Below, piece by piece: positions 46,650 to 56,266 of a stretch of DNA of 64,000 nucleotides. This DNA comes from Jaltomata sinuosa. Its lineage: Eukaryota > Streptophyta > Magnoliopsida > Solanales > Solanaceae. A program made the translations under genes and the position numbers. The stretch lies in assembly GCA_003996215.1 (NCBI GenBank), contig QJPP01001718.1, positions 1-64,000 on the forward strand, written 5' to 3'. The notes beneath the pieces were generated by a model. The model was not told the origin of the DNA. It searched no databases and saw nothing but the letters and a program-made list of their open reading frames with translations. The number at the start of each line of letters is the position of its first letter. The first letter of the stretch is position 1.

Positions 46650-47533
46650 CAGGGGCGGATCTATGTACTATGTGGGGGTGTCACGACACCCGATCATCTC
46701 GATTGAAACTCTATATATATAGGTATATATGTATAAGGATTTGTATAAATGTTAGGGATGGCACCCGCATCAACAAGTAAATGGATGGTGCCAATGGTAA
46801 AGTGTCAAGTTTTGCTCTCCATAGTCATGATTTTGAATCTCACTTGGACGTTTTCTGCTAATTGAACATGGAAAATTGTTTTAAAATAAAAACATTGTGG
46901 TTCAGCAGAGGCTTGAATCCTGGATCTCTTCTATCTAAAAATTCAAGCAAACTAACGAGCCAACACTATAATTATTGACAAATTTGTTGATAATTTCAAT
47001 TTATAGGTTCTTTAGCCAGACTTTTAAAGTCCACTATTCTGAATATTTTTTTTCCAAAAATGCTTTTAAAAGTAAATATTTTTGATGAAAATCAGTTTGT
47101 GTTTGACCAATAAATTTTAAAAAATACTTTTGAGCAGCAGTTAGTGTTTGATGAAGCTTTTTGAAATGTATCTAAGCATATTTTTCTCAATTTTCTTTTT
47201 TTAAAAAAAACTTTTTTAGGAAAAAGTTATTTCTTTTAACTTCTGAAAATTAGTTTTTGTTACTCCGCGAGAAATAAGCACCTCATCTTTTTTTAGAAAT
47301 AAGCACTTTTAGGGCCAAATAGGTTATTAGAGCCTGTTTGGCTCGACTTTTGGCCTAAAATTAAGGGTTTAAAAGTACTTTTTTGTTTTATCCAAATACT
47401 ATAAATTGCTTAAAAGCACTTAAAATAAGTTAATCCAAACATGCTCTTAGTCCTCTCCTATGTAAATATCAAAATCATGCTACTGTCCATAAAATGTGGC
47501 ACCCGAAACCTCAAAATCTTGGATCTGCCTCTG
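46650..47533. mobile_element. Non-autonomous hAT element inside gag
   Basis: An 884-bp element with a perfect 8-bp target duplication GTGTCTCC (46642-46649, 47534-47541) and terminal inverted repeats CAGGGGCGGATCTATG / CAGAGGCAGATCCAAG. It has no coding region. It contains a tRNA-like sequence on plus (about 46786-46851), another on minus (about 46905-46975) and a degenerate copy of the GTTTGGC-type MITE (about 47005-47450). Removing it restores continuity of the gag reading. Confidence 0.9.
46786..46851 (+). repeat. tRNA-like sequence in non-autonomous hAT
   Basis: GGTGCCAATGGTAAAGTG resembles box A, and TGATTTTGAATCTCAC, 40 bp downstream, resembles box B (GGTTCGAATCTC). Probably a degenerate SINE head or captured tRNA. 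Confidence 0.4.
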
Positions 47534-48285
47534 GTGTCTCCTCATATGGATGGTTTTCAAGTACCACTTGTTGCTCCACCATTTGTGGCTAGGCCGGTGA
47601 TAACATTAGAGGGGTAAAAGATATTTGATCGCTTTGTTAGGACGAATCCTCCCTATTTCACTGGTGCACCAGAGTAGGATGTGTATGATTTTTTGGTCAG
47701 CTATCAGGAGGGGTTGCATAACCTCGATTTGGTTGAGTCACATAGTATGGACTACACTAAGTTTCACATGGTAGGACCAACAAAGCAATGATGGAGGTCT
47801 TATCATGATTGCAGACAACTGGATCACCTCCAATGACAGTTTTATGAGGCCTTCCTGGGAAAGCATGTGGCTCATAGCATGAGAGAGAGAGAGTATGAGA
47901 GACTAGCTTAATGATCTTGAGCAGGGTACTATGATTGTTACCGAGTATGAAACAGGTTACATGCCTTGGCTCAACATGTATTGATAATTTTGCCTACAGA
48001 GAAGGAGAAGATTAAGAGGTTCGTGAAGGGTGATTACTCCTCTCCATTTGGCTACCGAATATCTAGTGATTATTGAGACTACTTTTCAGCAGGTGATTGA
48101 TCATGCTTAGAGTACTGGGAGACGTCTAGGGGTTCTCATTCTGGGTTCTCAGACCAAGGTGGATGCTTTGGTTCACGTGGATCGTCTCATCAGCCTATAT
48201 CTAGCAAGGGTGTTTTGATTGTGGTGAGTTGGAGTACTTCGCAAGAAATTATCACAAACTCAGAGAGGGCAGGGCTTAGCAGGGT

Positions 48286-49731
48286 GTACAACTTTTTATT
48301 TTTGTTATTTCTAAAATATTTGTCTGACAGCTGCAATTGTAATATTTTGTAGAAAATTTCAGGAATGAAATATTTCATCTTCGACAGTCGGAGAACTCAT
48401 ATCAAAATAATCAATATAATTTTGACCAAATATTTTGACATCTATAGTCAGTAAATTTTTAAAAGATTATTTAATTATATTATAATTATTTGTCTACCAT
48501 AGTCGAATTATTTTTAAAAAAAATTATAAAAATTATTAATAAAAATATCCAATTATACATAAAAAACTTAAGATAAAAAACTAATATCCTTGAAACAAAG
48601 AAGATGTGTTACGAATTGCTTCTTTCATGATGCACTTATTCGTGTGAAACAATATCTATGTTTGCACAAAGCTTACCTACTTATCAATTAAATGCTAAAA
48701 TCCAGAGACTGCAACAAAAATTATTTTTTTCCTTTGGAAGAAGAAAGAATATTAAGACTAAGAGACTGCAATAAAATTGGAGACTTGACTCTTGAGGAAA
48801 GATTTTGGTCATCTTGTATATGGAACGGGTTGATGATTAGTATGATGTTTACTTAGTGGAGTGAAATATTGTAGGAGAAAACTTGATGATATTTTAAGTT
48901 GGCGTTTTCTCAGGATTAAAGTAACAGGTTGGGCTGCGGGGGTCTATGAGTATTCTATGTTTTTTTGGCTTGGTGGAGGGCTTTGGAAGCCATAACAAGT
49001 CTTAAATCTATAATAAGACCCAGGATTTACCATATATCAGGGGACGTAGGCAAGTTATGTAAAGGTATTGGCATGTGGCAACTATGGTTCTGGGAAGGAT
49101 CTTAATTTATTTTTTTTGAGGGGTGGGAAGTTGTACACTTGGGTGTATTCTGTACGAAGGAAAATGTTTTTCATGAAAAATGTTTTCTTGAAAGATATTT
49201 TCTAGAAAATAAGTAGGTTTCATACTTATTTTCTTGTATTCGATAGGTGATAAATCGAGCAAAACAACAATCTGATAACTGAGCTTTTAGCTCACTGCCA
49301 GAGATGTCGGAGGAAACATGGGTAACACAAAAATCATTCACTTACTGTCAGTTCATATACAAAGTTTATCCCGACGAGTTTTAACTGTGTCTTTCTTAGA
49401 CATCACCTATTAGTGGAACATTAATCATATTTAGTGCCTGATGTTAAATTAAAAAAGAGAGTATTAATCACAGAATTTTAAGTTAGAAGTGTTTTTATAT
49501 ATTTAAAGAAAATCATGATTAAAGAACAATCATTTCCTTTAGAAGAATACAAATAGTAGCATTCTGTTTTAAACAAGGAATTATTTAATAAAATTACTGA
49601 ATTTTAAAATTAAAACGTAAAGGGCATTACCCTTTTTTACTTACAAGTTGTATGAAAATAAAAGAGAATCCCCTTTTTCTACTTTCAAACCACAAGCAGT
49701 GTGACTTCTTGATTTAATTTGACATTTGCAT
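48286..49731. other. Intergenic, downstream of P450 gene 2
   Basis: No gene is supported. The sequence is AT-rich with no clear repeat structure by eye. Confidence 0.4.
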
Positions 49732-52640
49732 TTACTTAATATGGAATCGATAAGTGGGAATAGCCATTAGAGGCCGAGCTCTAGTTGTTACCAAACCAAA
49801 TTTCTCGGTCATGTTAATATCTTTCGGCATCATACCATTTGGTAACTCCCAATCAAAGCAGTGAACTAATTGTGCTACCACTAAACGAACAATGGTGAGT
49901 CCTAACTGCAAACCAGGACAACTTCTTCTTCCAGAGCCAAATGGTAAAAGTTGAAAATCCCGTCCTCGAAGATCAATAGTAATTTCAGTAAATCTTTCTG
50001 GTATGAAATTCTCTGGCTCATGCCAGACATCTGGATCTCTCCCGATTGCCCAAACATTAACCAAAACTCGGGATCCTTTTGGTATGTGAAAGCCATCAAC
50101 CTTGCAATCTTCAATTGACTCATGCGGAAGCAATAAGGGTGCAACTGGATGGAGCCTAAAGCCTTCTTTTATAACCATGTCTAAGTACTCTAGTCTTTCT
50201 AAGTCTGTTTCTTCTACCATCCTCTTTTGACCAACTACTTGTTCCAACTCTTTTTGGAGTTTCTTCATCACATCAGGATGTCTGAAAAGTTCTGATAAAA
50301 TCCATTCAATTGCTGTTGATGAAGTATCCATTGATGCTACCAACAAGTCCTGTATATATCCCATCATGCTTCAGTTAAGAGAAGATATATAGATAACTGT
50401 AGAGAATAGACAAAAATAGAGTTGGCAAGTACTTGAGAAACACTATAGTACTTGGTGGTTGTGAAAATGTATGGCCAAACATTATTTGCCAAATTCTTTT
50501 CCAAATAATACTTGAAAAATTTATGGCCAAACGAATCCTAAGTAGTATAGTTTTCTCAAGTAATTTATGATCTCTCTCTTTCTCTTATAACACCTTCAAT
50601 CATCATATTTTCACATGTAAGAACCAGTGTATCTGGAGCCTAGCTAACACGTAGCCAAATCGTCTCAAACAACATTCATAGCTTGTTTGACCAGACTTTC
50701 AAAATCTACTTATTTTAAAAGGTATTTTCGGTAAAAAATGGTTTTTAAGAAAAGTACTTTTGAAGAGTAGTAGATGTTTGACTAATTAATTTGAAAAACA
50801 TTTTTACAAATGTTAGAGCAGCAGTTTTGTTTTGCAAGGTTCCAGAGTGTTTAGGGATTTTTTTTTACTTTTTTCGACTTTTGAAAAACTTCTTTTTTTA
50901 AAAAATTAAATAAATAAATTAGGGGTAGGGAAAGGAAAAACGAAAGAGGGGATTACAAGGTGGGGAATGGAACGCTCACCAACAAGTGAAATTTCAGGTA
51001 GCCAATCAACTGGTAGCCAATCAACTGGCTATACTAAAATTCCGCACAAAAACAGCTTCTACTACTACTACTACTACTACTCCAAAGCAACTACTCCAAA
51101 ACAACTACTCCCTCTGTCCCAATTTATATGGCACATGCATTTCGAATTTTAAGAGTCGAACAATTTAAGTTTGACCATGAATTTTGGCGTAGAATCTTTA
51201 ATTTTTTTGAAATTAAATTTACATATTTGAAAACTACGTAAAAAGTACAATAGGTCACAATAATTGACAATTCAAAATATTTACAAGGCACATGAAAAAT
51301 ATTACAATCAAAGATAAGCCTGTTTGAATCTCGAAATCCGAAAGACAATAACAAGAAAAACAAAAATAAATTAAAAACAAGAAAATAAGAATAAAAAATT
51401 TGATTAAAAACTTAATAATTAAATATTAATTTTAAAATTTTAAATTTTTTTTTTCTAAAATGTACAACTGCCATATTATTAATAGGTACCAAAAATTATA
51501 TTTTGGGGAATAATGACCATAGAAGCTAACTTGACAAAATTGAGTGACTTTTGAAAGACAAAATAAAGTTGAGTGACTTTGGAAGCTAATTACCCAAAGT
51601 TGAATGACTTCACAAAACAAAATTGAGTGATTATGACGGCTAATTACTCAAAGTTGAGTAACCATCCAGGCTCTTAACTCTTCTTTTTTTCGTCCTAAAT
51701 TGAAGATGAACGAAAAATGGATAACACAATAGTATTATTTATAAGTTTGCTTTGACATTACCAGCAAAATAGCTTTGACATGTCGTCGATCGAACTCAAA
51801 TTCAGCTTCTCCAGACTGCATAATTTCCATCAATGTATCAACCATATCCGTAATAGTTTGCTTCGGCTGGTCACTAGAATCATGTTCGTCAATAACATTC
51901 TCCAAGAACTCATCACAACTCTTAGCTACTTGTTTCATACGACGACTCAATCCCTGGAGATCAATAAAACTAAGAAAGGGAAACAGTTCAGCAAGATTTG
52001 GCGTTGCTGCTATACGCGACATCTCATGGACCATATCTTTGAAACTCTTATTATCATTGCTGAAACGCTCTTCCATATTGTCATACTTCTTCCCAATTAC
52101 CATAAGACAAGCCATGTTAGCGCTAAGAGATGCAAGTTTAGTACTAAGATCAACCACATCGCGATTCAAAGCTGCTCTCTTGAGGAAATTCACGAGAATT
52201 TGAAGTTGTTGTTTCCTCATAGGTTGAAATGAATTGATCTTGACATTGCTAAGCAATTGTAGAGTGCACAATTTACGCATATTTCTCCAATAGGGTCCAT
52301 ACTTGCCCATGATCAAATTTCTTTGATTATAGAAAATGTAATGACAAGCTGCATGGTATGGTCTACTAGCAAAAATTTGATCATGCTTCTTCAAGAATTG
52401 TTGTGCAGCATGAGGAGAGGAAGCAACAATAGTAGGAACAAGACCAAAACGCATGGTCATTATGGGACCATATTTTTTGGCTATTTTATAAAGATCTTGG
52501 TGAAGATTTTCTCCTATCATGTGAAGATTTCCAACAAGTGGAAGCCCTCTTGGCCCTGGAGGAAGTCTCTTCTTCTGCATGAATTCTTTCAGAAGGAATA
52601 GCATTCCAACTAATGCAAGGGCTAGCCAGATAGAAGCCAT
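49732..52640 (-). CDS. Cytochrome P450, CYP71 clan (CYP736A-like), tandem copy 2
   Basis: Predicted 498-aa microsomal monooxygenase. Exon 1 is 52640-51762 (293 aa), a 1.41-kb intron with GTAATG donor and ATACAG acceptor follows, and exon 2 is 50349-49732 (205 aa); the junction is phase 0 at the same place as in copy 1. It has a membrane anchor (1-20), LPPGP (26-30), WRNMRK, I-helix ASMDTSS (about 298-304), ExxR as EGFR (355-358), PERF (410-413) and haem loop FGSGRRSCPG with Cys437. All diagnostic residues are present. It is very like the gene at 20238-23463 in exon 2 and more diverged in helices F-G (residues about 195-250, substrate-recognition region), so the two copies may differ in substrate. 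They are separated by 26 kb of inserted elements. Confidence 0.92.
50350..51761 (-). other. Intron of P450 gene 2
   Basis: Phase-0 intron with GT/AG borders, AT-rich. It contains two MITE-like pieces (50460-50535 and 50675-50900, GTTTGACCAGACTTTCAAAA family), a TAGCCAATCAACTGG tandem pair (50998-51029), a TAC microsatellite (51057-51080) and a Stowaway-like fragment starting CTCCCTCTGTCCC (about 51107). Confidence 0.85.
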
Positions 52641-52718
52641 GGAGGAAATATTGATGAAAAGGAAAATGATGGTAATATTAATTAAGTTTTTTTTGTATGA
52701 AAGAAAAATATTTTCTTG

Positions 52719-52731
52719 GATATAAATAAGG
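52719..52731 (-). promoter_or_regulatory. Candidate TATA box of P450 gene 2
   Basis: CCTTATTTATATCC on the minus strand, about 80 nt upstream of the start codon at 52640. Confidence 0.35.
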
Positions 52732-52942
52732 GAGGCTCAAGGACGGTGCTAGTCTTAAAAGAGAAAGCTAGTATTCCCTCCTATCCAAATTATATGATGT
52801 TTTTAGCTTTTTTACATTTTGTTTAAAATAAACAATTTTTTGTATAATCAAGAAATATTAATTATTTTTCTTCCAAATAAATTTACCCTTATTTAGATAA
52901 GTGAATTTTATTATAACCAAGAAATCATATAAAATACTATAG

Positions 52943-53187
52943 ATATTTTCTCGATTTATGTGACACACTTTTCTTATTAGTCTATCCCAAAAGGAATGAT
53001 GCATTTTTATATTTAGTCACAATTGAATATTAAAATGTCAATTTCACTCTTAATAAGATGATTTATATATAGTCACATAAACATTCATGACTTGTTTTAA
53101 GCCATAAATTTCAAAAATCAAACTTTATTTCTTAAGCTTTGTGTCAAATCCAACAACATCACATAAATTAAAATGAAGAAAATACCA
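52943..53187. mobile_element. Diverged Stowaway-type MITE
   Basis: TCGATTTATGTGACACACTT, then TCTATCCCAAAAGGAATGAT, and ACATCACATAAATTAAAATG at the right, parallel the element at 24083-24318 in order. The terminal CTCCCTCCGT is decayed. Confidence 0.45.
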
Positions 53188-53479
53188 TTTAATTGGAGGA
53201 CTTTCTCAAGAGGTATGCTTAAGGTTAAAAATATCATATAATATGGGCCAAGTAAAGCTTTTGCTTTGCCCCCCAAAAATCTAGAGGTCGTGAAAATTAT
53301 TAGTTAAGTGGATGAATTGAGCTATTCTTTTGTTACTTGTAGAAGATGATTGACAATGCCTATCTAGAATAGTTGAATTTGATGCCCTTGAAGTCCAAAT
53401 TTGTCGATATTACTATAGTGTAGACCAATATATCTCGAGGAGCCTACTTAGTACACGTTGAATGAACAACGGAGAACGA

Positions 53480-53913
53480 TTAGGCCACAGAAACCATATA
53501 GGGCGGGTAGTGAGGGGACCATCTCAATTAGGCATGTGCATATAAAAAATTATTTGACTTTAGGAAACAAATTTATGGCTAATAAATCTTACTTTATTTT
53601 TATCTTTTTTGAACTTTTTTTCAATTGAATACTACTAAAAATGCTTAGTGCCTAGTGGGAGGTTTTATATAGTACTATTTAATAAAGAGTTAAGGGTTAG
53701 GCCACAGAAACCATATAGGGCGGGTAGTGAGGGAACCATCTCAATTAGGCATGTGCATATACAAAATTATTTGACTTTAGGAAACAAATTTATGGCTAAT
53801 AAATCTTACTTTATTTTTCTCTTTTTTGAACTTTTTTTCAATTGAATACTACTAAAAATGCTTAGTGCCTAGTGGGAGGTTTTATATAGTACTATTTAAT
53901 AAAGAGTTAAGGG
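53480..53913. repeat. Tandem duplication, 2 x 217 bp
   Basis: 53480-53696 and 53697-53913 are nearly identical, both starting TTAGGCCACAGAAACCATAT and ending AATAAAGAGTTAAGGG. I see only a handful of substitutions. No coding potential; the 65-codon frame at 53648-53845 merely crosses the junction. Confidence 0.93.
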
Positions 53914-55400
53914 CCAAAAACACATTTAAAACTATCCCAATTTTTTGAGTTTCATATCTGAATTATTGGGAGTGTGAGTTTCTAACTTGAACTATAACCT
54001 AATGGTTAGCGAAACACACCTAGAAATTGTCTAAACTAAATGTTTGTCTACAAACACTTCTAGGCGTGTGGACATAAAATTTTCGTCCATCTGGCATATA
54101 TAACAACTATATTAATTAGTTGACACATTATTTTTTTTATATATATTTTCAATTGATTTCTTTAAAATCGAAACTCTCCCCTTTCAAGACGGAGATATTG
54201 ACGTCACGACTGAGACAAGACTATGACTGAGAAGGTGGAGAAGAAGATGTCGGATGTACTGATGGAGAATAAATTAATTTATGTGGTGATAATTTTTAAC
54301 CGTTAACCTAATATTAATTTATTTACGTGGCCATGGTGGAATTGTTTGTCCACGTTGAGTGTCACATTACAAAAATTTTAAACAAAAGAGAAAGTGTAGT
54401 ACACATATGATCAGATATTAGTCGAGGTATGTATTGCTGGCCATTGAGTTAGGAAGAAAATTCATACTTTCAAGTTTCAATAGTTGAAATATGAAATTCA
54501 AAAAATTGAGATGATTTAAATGTATTTTCAGTCCTTTAACTCTGTAATAAAATAAAATAAACATGACCGTCCAACAAAAACAAACAAAAAAAATGTTGGG
54601 TTTCCATTCTAAGCTAGGATCTTAATACTGAACCGTCCGAAGAGAAAATCACGAGAAGAAAAAGCAGATCTGAAAAATTGAACTATCGATCAAAGGTCAA
54701 GCGGTGCAGTTGAACCCCACATGCTCTTTTTATATCCACTGTGCGCACTACTTATGCTTTCCAACGGATATGATCATTTCTGATCTTATTTAAATTTGTA
54801 TGATCACATATCAATTTTAATGTTCACATTTTTGCAACACCCATTTTATTTGATTGTAACATTTTCAAACAATTAATCCATCCATTCCATTTTATATTCG
54901 TCGTGGTTTGACTGACAGTAAGTTTTATAAAGATAAAAAGATTTTTGAAATTTGTATTCTTAAACATAATATAATATTTGTATGACTATTAACTTTTGAA
55001 ATTTTTGTTGTTAAATATAATATAATATTTATATAGCTATATAAGAGCTTCTCATTAAATACATATATATAAAAATGTGTCATTGTTTTTTGAACAAACT
55101 AAGTAGGAAGTAGTATCAAATGAAAAAGAATGGAGGAAGTATTACGAAGACCTCATTTTTTTGCACTCAATGAAGGTCTTAATCTTTATCATTCAGATTT
55201 CGATCATTAAATCTGTCTATTTTAAAGGTCCGAATCTTATAAATCATTCATATTTTAGTCATTGAGTGCAATTTTTTCACAAACTACTTAATGGGTCTGG
55301 ATGATTAAGATTTATAACAAAATCTTAATATCATTAAGATTTATAACAAAATCTTAATATCATTAAGATATAGCTATTCAAAGATTTCTACAAAAATGAC
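53914..55400. other. Intergenic, no gene seen
   Basis: AT-rich DNA. The only structure noted is a short direct repeat (TTAAGATTTATAACAAAATC) near 55300-55350. Confidence 0.4.
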
Positions 55401-55408
55401 AGTTCACC

Positions 55409-56131
55409 TAAGGCTGTCAACTGGGCCGGTCCGGGTCAACCCGACCCAGTTTAAAAAAACTGGTTTCCGGTACTGGGCCGGTCCGAGTTTGGTGTTATTG
55501 GGCCGGGCCGGGTTTGGTGTTATTCGGCCAGTCCGGTCCGATCTCATTTTGGCAAAAAGGCCTGCCGGCTCAGCCCATGCTCGTGTAATTCTTTTGGACC
55601 AGGTTAGCCTGTCCGGTCCAAAAAAAAAAATTGTGTTAAATTTAATCCGATGAATATAACTGGTTCACCTACTCCAATACACGCATAGTACGTACTATTA
55701 TTACTTCTGATACATTGATTAATATAATCTTTAATGATTTAAATTTTAAATCAATGCATTTGCAAATTGCATTGTCAAATGTCAATCAACATGACAAATA
55801 GTAGGCTTGAAAAGGCTGATTTAGGCCTGCTGGTGACAGACCCATGTGCCTTGTCAGGCTGACCAACCGTTCACTCCTGCCCAACTGCTAACATGCAATA
55901 TATTAAAAAAAAAAATCTTAACGGGCTGGATCAGTCTGGTGCACCGGTGGTCCAGGTCCGGTCTTAGACCTGGGCCGGTCTACCGAGTTGCCAGGTCTGG
56001 ACGGCCCAACCCATGATCCGGCCCCCGAACCCGGTCCCCTTGTCCGGTCTGCAGCTGCAACGGTCCGATTTGTTATTTGGACCGGTCTAACCGGTCCGAT
56101 CCGGGTTGAACCGGCCCAGTTGACACCTTTA
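55409..56131. mobile_element. GC-rich non-autonomous hAT element
   Basis: A 723-bp element with a perfect 8-bp target duplication AGTTCACC (55401-55408, 56132-56139). Left end TAAGGCTGTCAACTGGGCC and inverted right end TAAAGGTGTCAACTGGGCC are terminal repeats with one mismatch and one shift. Both halves are packed with CCGGTCCG / GGGCCGG motifs, unlike the AT-rich surroundings; the centre is AT-rich. The two open frames in its right part follow this GC-rich repeat and are not genes. Confidence 0.88.
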
Positions 56132-56266
56132 AGTTCACCACTACTAAATCCACTTTCACTGCTAACCTCCGCCACCCGCCGTTATCAACTATCACCGTTG
56201 CTACTAATAACCACAATTAATTGTCACAATTACTAACATCATTTACAACAATCATCATCAAGACCA

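Larger units (their letters stand above)
46300..48285 (+). pseudogene. gag remnant of the Del/Tekay-like element, split by a hAT
   Basis: Pieces of a plus-strand gag can be followed: PAPTTRAYVRGRARAT near 46340, then, after the hAT at 46650-47533, VSPHMDGFQVPLVAPPFVAR and TNPPYFTGAPE*DVYDFLVSY (the Retrotrans_gag region), and a degenerate zinc knuckle GCFDCGELEYFARNYHKL at 48208-48262, in which the His and last Cys are both Tyr. Several in-frame stops are present. No pol follows, so the element is truncated at about 48285. Confidence 0.65.

Noticed and set aside
51775..52601. Plus-strand frames of 92-150 codons
   Set aside because: Antisense to exon 1 of P450 gene 2.
55396..56236. GC-rich frames on both strands rich in Gly, Pro and Arg
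   Set aside because: They follow the CCGGTCCG motifs of the 723-bp hAT MITE; no domain.
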